Source: Chromera velia
Lineage: Eukaryota > Sar > Chromeraceae
Length of the DNA: 47,500 nt
Assembly: GCA_018398765.1 (NCBI GenBank)
Contig: JAHBMJ010000444.1
Coordinates: 19,033 to 66,532, forward strand
Direction: 5' to 3'
Under the pieces are notes generated by a model. It saw only the letters and a list, made by a program, of their open reading frames with translations, ran no database searches and was not told the DNA's origin. A program made the translations under genes and the position numbers. Positions 1-10,017 of the stretch are shown here, piece after piece; the first letter of the stretch is position 1, and every line of letters begins with the position of its first letter.

Positions 1-967
1 GGGGGGGGGGGGGAATGGATTGAGGCAAAAGATCGAGGAAGGCAGATTTCGTTCTTGCCGATATGTGCTCGTCTCTCAAAATACAGATGAACGTACAGAT
101 GGGTGGATCATGAGGGATCCTCCCTCATTAGATACGTGCCAGAGCCCGCATGCAGTCCTTAGCAGGGCTTGACAGCTAGCGCGTTTCCTTTTCCGGTAAC
201 GCATCGATCCGGCCAGCTGTTGCATATTAAGCCGCACAAGCAGGCAACCAAACGGAATGATTATTCAAGTTGAACAGGGACAAATTTCCGCATGGCCGTC
301 AAAGCACTTGTGCCCCGAGCATGGCCTCCTCTCCTGATTATGTTCCTGAGTATGGACCAACCCGAGGAGGGTGTGCAGCTTGACAGGTTTAGACATCAAG
401 GTACCTCATCTACATGCAGGATTGCACGAATACATACTTCCCAAGTGTTTTTGTCCGAGTCGTTGCATCGTTGAGGAATCGTTGAGGGACGCTTCCTGCA
501 CACTTGCCTTTTCTACATTCAGATTGCAGAAACGGATATAGAAAAACGTTTTCTCACATGCTTGGTGCGACTGAGTTGATTACATAGTATTGTATATCTG
601 CAGTGGCAGCGCAACTTGGATTGACGCTGCGCGAGATGCTACGCAAAATACTTTGTTAAGAGTCTGCTTATTTTTATAGCTAGTCTTCTGGAGAAACAGC
701 AATTTCTTTATTAAACGATTTATTTAGCAATTCATTATGATTTATATCATTTGATACTATAGTGGTTCAAGTTGCTAACTAATATACAATCGCAGATACC
801 ACGGCCTAAAACATATACAGCATAGCCGTCTTCCAAAGTAAAAAATTAAAAAGCATGATGACCGTCAGATGACGGTACTACTATGGTCTAAATATACTTT
901 GCAATGTGACTCTGTATCAAAAAAAAACACTGTCAATTGTCTGTATGATTGATATGTTCAACTTTAG
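1..967. other. Non-coding, AT-leaning left edge
   Basis: No open frame of convincing length or composition is visible on either strand. The window opens with a run of 13 G, which is unlike the sequence that follows. From about 600 the DNA becomes AT-rich and stays so into the retroelement-derived repeats that begin near 968. I see no conserved gene here; a decayed repeat is the likeliest content. Confidence 0.5.
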
Positions 968-1141
968 GGCACCGCTATCCGAGTCAGGTGAAGTGGGTTG
1001 GATGGAAGACCCCCACCTGGGAGCCAGCACTGGCAGCTTTGATGAAGAACCATATCTCTCGAGAGATTGAAGCTTTTGATCTGAAGTGATGATTAAAGCA
1101 GTATACTAGGCAGTATAGCATGGCGTCCTAAAAAATAATAA
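968..1141 (+). repeat. Diverged copy of a retroelement 3'-end segment
   Basis: This segment repeats the sequence at 1549-1728 with scattered substitutions and small indels. Shared landmarks, in order, are gcaccgctatc, gtgaagtgggtt, atggaagaccc, agctttgatgaagaa, ctcgagagattgaagctttt and tggcgtccta. In this copy the chromodomain frame is disrupted and several codons are lost. It looks like a second, more damaged copy of the same retrotransposon 3' end, about 580 bp upstream of the better one. Confidence 0.65.
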
Positions 1142-1421
1142 TGAAAGAGAACGTGACGGGGGTATTCGAATGCCCTCTCTGCACACAAACTTTTGTAAGT
1201 GAGTGGTTATGACTGAGGGGTAGGAAGTACTTAGCAAATGCCAAAGAAGGCACTCAGATGGAGGAGCGTTAAGTATGAGGTCGCATGAGAGAGAGAGCTA
1301 GTAGCGAGAGCAGTAACCAGGACAGAAGGAAGAGATGAAAGACGTATAGGCCAGACGCTAGGAACAAACTTTAAGTCAATGCCCCCTCAGTGAGTGGGAA
1401 TGCCGGGTGCATCAATCATAG

Positions 1422-1728
1422 AAAGCACACAAAGGCAGCCTGACCCCCCAGACCACCCTAAAGAGGAAGAAAAAAAGAGAAGTGAGGGGCAGTATGGTGT
1501 TAGGATATGAAGTGGAAAAGATTTTGGACCGAGTTGTCTGCGGAAGAGGGCACCGCTATCAGGTGAAGTGGGTTGAATATGGTTGGATGGAAGACCCTCA
1601 CCTAGGAGCCACGAGCTTTGATGAAGAATCATGCTTCTCGAGAGATTGAAGCTTTTGATCAGTAAATTTGATCTGAAGTGTTGATTAAGGCAGTACAGCG
1701 TGGCGTCCTAGAAAATAACAACTTTTTC
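1422..1728 (+). mobile_element. Ty3/gypsy-type (chromovirus) integrase C-terminus with chromodomain, relic
   Basis: A short open frame from 1422, preceded by a TAG stop, reads AHKGSLTP, then a basic K/R-rich stretch, then YEVEKILD, YQVKWVEYG and EDPHLGA before stopping near 1650. The order is that of a chromodomain at the end of a chromovirus integrase: a hydrophobic EVEKIL strand, the VKW core, then an acidic W-x-EP-like segment, here degenerate. The upstream AHKGS resembles the LKPYKGS-type linker found before chromodomains in these elements. Only the 3' end remains; no reverse transcriptase, RNase H or integrase core was seen. It is surely non-functional. The chromodomain call is fairly secure; the exact clade is not. 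Confidence 0.65.
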
Positions 1729-2110
1729 CTGCTTAATTAACCGGCCCTAATATTAGAAATATCCAGCTAGCTCTGGATATGGATAACGCTAGAAATAACG
1801 ACGGCACGTACGTCATAGTCTTGTCACCGACCTAGTCACGGACTTACCGTATCATTGAGTGTATTGTAACACTTACCAAGAGGTGTATAAGAGATGAACA
1901 ACACTTGTATGTACCACAGTTGAGGCAATAGTGAATATACAATACAATACAAATGCATGACTTTTGCTAGGACTTTTGTATGTGTATGACTTTTATATTA
2001 TAAATCAAGGTCCGCCGGCTGCGCCTAGTAGCGGACGGCGAAGCCTAGGGCGAGGCTATCCAGGACTATCTGGGAAGGATCAAACTAAAGGCTTATGAGG
2101 CTAGTTATGA
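1729..2110. other. Repeat-derived flank, possibly LTR remnant
   Basis: This follows directly on the chromodomain relic, where a polypurine tract and 3' LTR would lie, but I could not define LTR ends. It holds a motif, gaacaacacttgt (about 1896), that recurs in the AT-rich island at 25.7-25.8 kb, so the two regions share repeat content. A small GC hairpin is present: gtccgc at 2010-2015 pairs with gcggac at 2031-2036. Confidence 0.3.
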
Positions 2111-2384
2111 TAAAATAAATCAATCATGCAATCAATGAATCAACCTGGAACAATAAATCAACGTTTGCCGCTTTGTTTTTCTTGTTCGCTTTCTCTTATT
2201 GGACTTCTCCAGAATAAAATGGGACACGAAGGGAGCCCACAAGTAGTACAGAGGTTTTTTTTCTATCTTTCTCCTCCAGGAAAATTGCTAGGAAAATGGA
2301 TAGACTTATGAACCCAAGTTCTGCAGAACAAGAATAAAGGCTGACGGCAATTTGAAACCTTTCTTCTTTCTACAAACCTTAAAT

Positions 2385-2660
2385 TCTTTTTTTTTTTTCT
2401 TTCTTTCTTTGTCTACAGAAAAAAGGGAGACAAGAAGGGATCCAATAAGAAGTAAGGAGGCCGGTTTTTCATCACTGCTTTCGCCCTCAGTAAACGAAAA
2501 ATCAAATTGCAGACTCCTTTTTCTGGTAGGCACGGCTGAGGTGCCCCCTTTCTTCTTTTTCTTCTCCTTCTTCTCCTTCTTCTTCTTTTTCTTTTTCTTT
2601 TTTTTCTTCCCTAGAAGTTCCTTCTATTGTTTTCTTTTGTTTCTTTTTGTTTTATCTTTC
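2385..2660. repeat. Strand-asymmetric homopurine/homopyrimidine tract
   Basis: Runs of T and (TTC)n/(TTTC)n on the plus strand occur at about 2388-2410 and 2550-2660, separated by a purine-rich patch. The long open frames through it are low-complexity F/S/K-rich products of the repeat and are not credible proteins. Such tracts can form triplex (H-DNA) structures; that is general knowledge and not shown here. Confidence 0.6.
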
Positions 2661-3300
2661 TCTTTCATCACTCATTCTTATGAACGGAACATTTTATTGT
2701 AGCCAAACGGAGTCACCCGATCGATTGATTAATAAACAAGCAATTAAACCGTAGTTCGTGAGTATCGATCCTTTGCGAATGCCAGTGGCTGAAACTTAAA
2801 GCCTGAAAGAGCAGATTGACAGTCGGCTCTGGTTGATAAAGCATCAAAAGTTGCGGTACTCCCCTTGCACTATGTTTACAGTGTATCAGCTAGTGTATCA
2901 AGTATGCTGTGCGGGCCCCCAGGGAAGGATCTGAAATAATTATTAATATCCCGGGCCCTGTTAGCGGTGGTAACATTTTGACATAGTGGGAAGGCCTAGC
3001 GTGGAACGAATCAATCAAAACATTAATCCTATTTTATCTTAACCTTAATATCCTAAACAATGATTCTAGTAATGATTGTTAATTTGATTTTAAAAAATGA
3101 ATTATAGTACAAAGACCTAGGGTCCTAAACAAAAACTAGTATAACTAATTATATAAAAAGCTAATTCTTTAATTAAAGCTTATAAAGAATATAGTTATAA
3201 TAAAGTTAAAACTTTGTTACCTTAATATAGATATGTGAAAAAAGACTAGAGTATTTATATTATGTTTTGTCTTAGCTATCAAAATAAGCGAAATAATTAG
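2661..3300. other. AT-rich non-coding block with a sharp right edge
   Basis: From about 2990 the sequence is strongly AT-rich with many short A/T words (for example ctaattctttaattaaagc). It changes abruptly at about 3300 to GC-richer DNA typical of the gene-bearing parts. No gene or intact transposon was recognised. The sharp edge suggests an inserted, degenerate element. Confidence 0.45.
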
Positions 3301-6142
3301 CTGTTGAATTGTTTTGTTGCCGTCGCATGCCCAAAGCCCGACAGCGCGAACTATGCCCGTCCTAAGTCGACCAACCAGATTCTCCTCGCTTCTGATCTAG
3401 AAGTCGACCGTCGGACCGAAATGATCATCCACCACATGATCGAGCGACACGACCAGTCAGTCGCCAAGATTGAACGAAGGACGGTCGGCCGAAACGATCT
3501 TTCCCTTCTCTTTCTTTTCTCGACAGAGAGAAAGAACCGACCAACCGAAGAAAGGGGGTCTAACGGAAACACGAGGAGAGAGTTCGCAGACGAACCAAAG
3601 CCCCCCCTCGCCAGACCCCCGCCCATGTGAGTGAATGAGTGAGTGCGTCCTGTGGACCCACCCATGAGTCACCCACGCACGCAGCCAACGTCCCGCCGTC
3701 CGCAGACGTCACGAGTCCGTCAAGAAGCGCGTTGACCAACACACCTCAGACATTGCCATTTTGCCCGCCTGTTGGCAGAGAGCAAAACAGAGAAAGAGTG
3801 AATGAATGGATGAAAAGGTGAGGGACTGTGTATGGAGTTGGTGGAGGAGAGGGAACGATTCAAATGAAGCAGGGAAGGCGAACACACCACCCCCGACGAA
3901 ACCATTCAATACAGTGCTCTGATGCATGATCCAACCGTCGACCGTCCAAATTGCCTCTCGATCCGAACGTGACACGCACACACTCACAGAGATTCAATCG
4001 ACTTCGATCGAATGACGCGATGTGTCTTCCTTTCTTTGTTGGGTTGAGCCACACCCCCGTTCCCTTTCCCTCATGTTCTTTCATCTCTCGATCGAGCCCT
4101 GTACGTTCGTATGTGACTGACCCCCCTTTCCCTTTTCGCATTCTTTTCAACGAGTCGACAGGCAAACTTGTTTGACTCACCGATTCACAACAAGATCGGA
4201 GTAAAGATTGATTGATCGAGCACGGATGCACGGCGCGCGGGAGAGGCGGAGAATGGAGCAGGGAGGGCATAAACCAGCGTGCGTTGGAGGGACGTGGAAG
4301 GAAGGAAGATAGCAAGTAAGAAGAAAGCGAGGAAGACATGAAGCAATGAACTCCTGAGAGGAAGGGGAAAAAACGCACGAGACGGGAAGGAGCTGAGTGA
4401 AGAGAAGAGGGAGAGAAGACAAAGGATTCTTCAGAGGAAAAGGGAGAGAAGCAGGTAGCTAGAGACAGATAGAAAGATAGCAGCGAAAGACACGCGGGTG
4501 GGGGGGTGTTTTTATGTTTCTGTTTGTGTGTGTCCCAAATCCCTCTGTCGATTTTTTTTCTTTCGGTCTACTGCGTGGGTGCGATACTGAGCTGACTGTC
4601 TTCAGCTTGGGTCTGGATTTCTCTCTTCTCTTGAGGGACTTTCTTGACTGACTTGCTTGCGATATTTTTGGGATTGCCTTTTCTTCACCCCACCCATCCT
4701 TGTCTTCGTCATTCTCCAAAGCTGTCTGTCCTTCGGACAGCCATTCATTTTTTCTTTCTTTCTGGTCAATTGAAGGGAACTAGTGGCGGAAGAGATGGTG
4801 AGTGGAGGGGAACGAAGGGAAAAAGAGGGAAGGGGATAGGCGTAGCGACGAGATCATCTTTCCACGAGAGGCGGGCGCCGTGTCATGGTCTCCACCGGCT
4901 GTGTTTGTTTTGTTTTTTTCCCTGGTTCTTTTCTTTCTTCGTCTTTTCGTCTGTATCCAATTTTTTTCAATGCATTCACGAAGAGATGATGAGTAGAAGA
5001 GAGAAGAGAAAGACGGGAGTGAGTGAAGGTTAAGGTCACAAGACTTGGAGGGGTAGAAGAACGTCATTGACCGATGGTGAGCGCTGAGAGAGACGAGGAC
5101 GCGCAGACAGGTCGCCGGCTGCTCATCGCTTTGACGGTGTCGTATCTGTGTCTCTGCACATTCATTCGGTCGATCGTCTCGTCGCATTCATCCGAGTGCT
5201 TGCTGCCTGCCAGAACGGCTTTTCATCTCTTTTCTGTCATTTTTCCCTCTGCGTTGTTTTGTTCCGTTCCGCTCTGTATGCTGGAGCATCCTTCGTGTTT
5301 CGACAGTCAGTTGAATCAAGCAGACTAATGAGAGACGAGCGAGACCAAAAGAAAGAGCTGAGCCGAACGAGCAACGTATTGAAAAGGGTTTTCTGTGGGA
5401 GGAAAGTGGATGGGAACAAATGGAATGACAAGTTCATTTCCCAACATCAGAAAGAACACAGACAGAGAGAAAAGTTGAAAAAAGTCATAGAGATAAAAGA
5501 AGAAAGGAAGGTCTGGCGGGACCTTCAAAGAGAGGAAAGAGATAGAGAGAAGAGGGTGAGACAGAGTGACACGCGGTTACGGACAGGGGGGAAAGCAAGG
5601 AGTGGCGTTGACAGGCTGACAGATCGAACCAGTCAATCAAATGTTTCGAGCCAGCATTGCCTGAAGAAAGAAAGGAAACAAGGAAGGAAGAAAGGCTCGC
5701 ACAATATTGCTTTGCTTTCTCTCTAACTGTCTTTTCTCCTACGTTACCGAACTCAGTTGAGGAGTCTTTGTTTTTTCTTCTTTTCGTCTTGATGTCTGTA
5801 TTCTCCTGGTCTCTGTTTCTTCCGACTTGAATGGACGCACAACACAACAAGACACCCTCATGAGCCTGTACGCAAAGGGTGCTGAATGTGTACGCCATAC
5901 AAAAGAAAAAGGGGAAGAAGGCAGGTGCATTTATTTGGTGACTCTACACACACAGACATTTGTTGTCTCTTTCTCCATCCGGTCTGTACCGATCTACTCA
6001 TGCGACTTTTCTTTTCTCTGTTTTTCGGTCTCTCTGTCCTTTAAAAAGGCCAGCAGGCACACACACAAAGGAGGAATGACAGGTCAATGGATGTTTCCTT
6101 CCGGCTTGGAAGGGAAGGGGGCGACGGAAGGGGGAGGGGAGG

Positions 6143-6177
<35 letters not shown>

Positions 6178-6865
6178 GTGAAAGAAGTACGTAGTGGGGG
6201 GCCTTTTTTGGACTGTTTTCTTTCTTTCTTTTTCTCTTCTCTTATTGTGCGACGCACACACGAAGCAAAGACAACAGACAGACACGCTGATGTAGTAGTC
6301 AAGCATACAACCACGCAATGCGTCTCATCGACAAACAAGGCATTCGAGACATACAGGGCGACAGACAGAACAGCTCGGGCTACGGCCGGCAGAGGCCCTC
6401 TCTTCACTTCTCTTTCTTTCTTCTCTCTCTGCATTCTCTGCTCTTCAAGAAAGAAGGAAAGAACAGAAAGAACTTCGATCAGCAACATCTCTCTGAGCAA
6501 AGAAGAAAAGAAGAAAAATGATAAATGAAAAAAAGTCCCCTTCCCCGCTGCCTCCCCTGCCCTTCCTCTGCAGCCTCAGAGAGGAACACGGTCCCCTTCA
6601 GTCTCCTCCCTTGTTCTCTGCACGAAGGACGGAAGAAACGAAGTGAACACAAGAGCAACAAGAAAGAAGAGCGTTCACAAAGCCAGAAAGAAACCTGACC
6701 CGGCCTCACAGGCAAATTAAGGGAAAAGAAGCAGCCGCAAAAGAGAGAAAGAGAAGGCCAAAGAAGGGCAAGGAAAGACGCTGTCCGTCAGTCACATCGA
6801 CAGAAAGCAGACAGCAGAGCCAAGAGCAGAGAAGAGAAAGTCACTCCATCACTCGATGGAAGGAA
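3301..6865. other. Long non-coding stretch downstream of the 14-3-3 gene
   Basis: Many short open frames overlap on both strands, but all are low-complexity and none shows a recognisable domain or intron-supported extension. Composition matches introns and flanks elsewhere in the window: polypyrimidine and polypurine patches and gagtgagtg/gaatgaatg words. Part of it may be the 3' untranslated region of the 14-3-3 gene, whose stop is at 6866-6868. I could not place a polyadenylation site. Confidence 0.5.
6146..6176 (+). repeat. Uninterrupted run of 31 G
   Basis: A perfect G homopolymer, preceded by ggggagggg blocks from about 6130. It would be expected to form G-quadruplex and to be length-polymorphic or misassembled. 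It lies in non-coding DNA downstream of the 14-3-3 gene. Two other G/C homopolymers occur in the window (1-13 and 39307-39343). Confidence 0.95.
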
Positions 6866-9272
6866 TCACTGACCCTCCTCGTTGGGCTGCATGTCCGAGG
6901 TCCAGAGCGTCAAGTTGTCTCTCAGCAGCTGCAACATTTCGCCCACAAACAAACAAGTGGAGTTATATATCTCTTCACTCACACACACATACACGCGGGC
7001 AGAGAGAGTGGGTGGAAGTCAGGCACGAACAGGCAGCAATGAAAGGAAACACCACAGCAAACCAAAACATCCCTCACCACCCACCCCCTCACCCACCCAC
7101 CTGCATGATGAGGGTGGAGTCCTTGTATGAGTCTTCTGACACGTTGTCGAGCTCTGCGATTGCATCCTCAAACGCCTGTCTGGCCATTCTGCAGGCCTCC
7201 TCGGGGCTGTTCAGGATCTCATAGTAGAACACTGCAGGCAGACAGCAAGACGGAAGAAAGGTGGAGACGGACGGAGAGAGATGTGTCATCATCAAAGCGG
7301 CAGAGAGAGAGTCGGATCGTGAAGGACAGGCACGGAAGAGATGTGTCATCATCAAAGCGGCAGAGAGAGAGTCGGATCGTGAAGGACAGGCACGGAACTG
7401 CATGCTGCTTCTCTTTTTATGCAGACGGACGGACAGACCAAAAAACGAACAACAGGCAGGATCAGGCAGGCAGGCAGGCACGCAGAGCCGTGCAGCCCGT
7501 CTTTTCCCCTTCCAGTTCGTCTTTTTGTTTCGACAAAAAACACACAAAGAGAGACGACAAGACTATATCGTCTTTTCTTTTCCTTTTTCTCTTTCTTCAT
7601 TATCTTCTGTTAGGCAGGCAGAAGAAGAAAGCAGAAAAAAAAAAAGGCAAAAAGAAACGGACCAGAGAAGTTGAGTGCGAGACCGAGACGGATCGGGTGG
7701 GTGGGGAAGAGGTCTGTTTGTGCGATGGCGGCTGCGTCCTTGTAGGCGGAGTGGGCGTTGTCTGCTGCGGTTTGCTTCACATCGTCGGAAGAGAACTCAG
7801 AGATATATCTGCAAGAGGCAGAGAGAGCGGAAAGCAGGAGTTCATAACACGCAGACGGTCTTTCCTGCTGCTCTTTCCTCGAGTCACATCTTTCCCTTCC
7901 TTACACATTTCTGCCTCTTCTCTCATCTTCAGTGTGGCCACTGTGATCTCAAAGAACAAAGCAGAACTACGAGGAATACAGGAAAAACGACCAGTTCATC
8001 TAGGCAACAACTAAGAGAGCGTGCAGATAGATCAACGGACCCACCTGTAGTAGTCTCCCTTCATTTTGTAGTAGAAGACCTTGCTTTCTCCCGTTGATGA
8101 CGAGGGGATGAGGTACTTCTCCAACAACTCGAGGATCGCATTGCAGATCGTTCTCAGCTCCTCCTCCACCTTCTTCCTGTAGTCCTCTGCATGGGGCAGG
8201 TGGGCGGTGTTGCCCTTGGACTTCTCCTTCTGCTCCACAGAGGAGATAATTCTCCAGGAAGCACGGCGGGCTCCGACAGCGTTCTTGTATGCCACAGACT
8301 GCACACATGCACAGGGAAGGTGAGAAAGAGTAAAAGTCACACGCACAGTGCAGCCTGTTTTCAGCTGGTTTGTTTGCCTTTTCTTTTTATTTTCTTTTCG
8401 ATCAAAAACACAGTTAAACACAATGTATACGTCTTTGCACCACCCATCTGATCTGTTCTGTCTCCGTCCCTCTCCACTTCTTTGCTGCCTCTTCTGTCTG
8501 TCTCCTCAATGTTATCCTTATCCTTCACACTTCTCTACATCTGGAGAGATCCACCCCGACAGTCCATCAACCACCGACAGAAAGCAAAAAAATAAAAAAG
8601 AAAGGCTTCGCGCACTTCGAATAGAGGATCTCCTGAGAGTTCATGGCAGCACAACGACTTTACACGTTCAGTCTCCCTTTCGCACAATGTATAGCTCTGT
8701 CTCGATATCTCTTTTTTCTAAATTCAAAGGTTCCCCCCCCCCGCCCCATTGCCGACCAGAAGATTTCTCTCTTCGACTGTGAGCTCCTCCCCCATGGAGG
8801 CGACGCTCTTCATGAAGTCGGCCATCTCTGCATTCATCCATTCGAACATTCATCACTCTTGTATGAAGGTGAGGAGCTACAAACTCAAGACTTTCAAGAG
8901 GCGGGGTCAAGATTTCAAAGGGGAAATTCGGTTTCGACTCCATAGGACCTGCAACGGAGTCCTCTCCACTCTCACAGCGGAGTTCATTGAGGGGGAGGGG
9001 GCGGGGAAAGAGAGGAAAACGTCTAGGGCACAGTGTTTCAAGCAGATGAGAGAAAACGACTCTTCTATTTTTCATCAGTTGTTGAAAATTGAAAATCATT
9101 TCCAATCATTTCCTCCAAAACCTTTGAGCTTGAAGTGCCACAGAAAAAGAAGGAGGCAAACCACCATCTAGTCGTCTGCACCGTGATTTCCTGACTGACC
9201 ATCATAACGCTCAGCCTGCTCTGCGAGCTTGGCCTTGTAGACGTACTCCTCTCTCTTTGACTTGTCGGCCAT
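6866..9272 (-). CDS. 14-3-3 protein (complete, six exons)
   Basis: 14-3-3 proteins are dimeric cytosolic adaptors that bind phosphoserine/threonine motifs in kinases, channels and metabolic enzymes. Exons, in coding order: 9272-9200, 8827-8757, 8298-8045, 7808-7663, 7231-7101 and 6928-6866. They sum to 738 nt, giving 245 aa, the usual family length. The protein starts [19 protein letters not shown], typical of the family. Signature 1 ([16 protein letters not shown]) spans the exon 2/3 junction. Signature 2 ([18 protein letters not shown]) spans exons 5/6. The phosphate-binding residues of the groove are all present: K53, R60, R133 and Y134, matching K49, R56, R127 and Y128 of human zeta. N179, which lines the groove, is also kept. 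The C-terminal tail is short and acidic (ending NEEGQ). The gene points away from the DYRK kinase gene across a short shared promoter region. Confidence 0.96.
7277..7396. repeat. Exact 60-bp tandem duplication in a 14-3-3 intron
   Basis: Positions 7277-7336 and 7337-7396 are identical, head to tail. The unit contains gtgtcatcatcaaagcgg. It lies in the intron between coding exons 4 and 5 of the 14-3-3 gene. Perfect identity points to a recent duplication or an assembly artefact. Confidence 0.95.
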
Positions 9273-10017
9273 TTTGAAAAGGTTGTGTGCAAACTACAGA
9301 GGAGCAGAAACTGAAGGCTGGTGAAACGTGCATGCGTGGTCCGGTACAGGTCTATTGATGTTGTAGCTCTGTCACGTCCGTCTCAGTAGTCGAAAGAAGG
9401 CTGTCCTCCTCACATGCCCGCTTGGTGTCCGACAATCCACTTGTGCAAAGCTATCTGCGGTTTGTGGACAGTCGGGCCCAAGAAAAATCCGCATCCGCAA
9501 AAGCAACGAATCCTAGGGCATTTTCGTGTTTTTGGGGATGAGACCATTCCTGGAACTCACACACTTTCTCTGTGCGCAACCGATACACAAATCCAAAAAA
9601 AAGCCGCACTGCGCGAAACGTGAAAACAAATGCCTTGCGGGACCGCAACGACGACGACGAGCCAAAAAAGAAATTCTTTTTAATTGGCAAAAAGTTTATT
9701 TCCGGCACCGGCCAATACAGATCGCCAAGTCAGTCGATCAGGGACACTCAGTGAGTCAGTATATCGTCAGTGTTTCCTGCCGTTTCCTGCCCGAGCAATC
9801 CATCCAACAGTCGTTTTGACGTCACGAAGAAGTGCAATTGTGACATAGAGTGAACGTTCTACTGGACTTCGGGGGTTGCGGTATATTTTCACTGCATTCC
9901 TTGGAAGTTGATACAGCTGTTGTTAGTTAGACATAACTTGCTTGCTTTTTGGTATCTTATTCCATTTGTTGTTGCTGGGCTGTAGGTCGCCCGAATTGAC
10001 CTCAGTGGCGTTCGAAG
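9273..10017. promoter_or_regulatory. Divergent intergenic region between 14-3-3 and DYRK kinase
   Basis: The start codons of two oppositely oriented genes are 745 bp apart, so this interval must hold both 5' untranslated regions and both core promoters unless there are upstream non-coding exons. I did not recognise a TATA box, initiator or known factor site with confidence. The shared position makes co-regulation possible but does not show it. Confidence 0.5.

Noticed and set aside
3304..3665. Overlapping 100-codon frames on both strands just after the AT-rich block
   Set aside because: Neither resembles a known protein, neither has plausible flanking exons, and composition matches the surrounding non-coding DNA.
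7127..8014. 295-codon plus-strand open frame over the 14-3-3 gene
   Set aside because: Antisense shadow across 14-3-3 exons and introns; the minus-strand gene explains the sequence completely.
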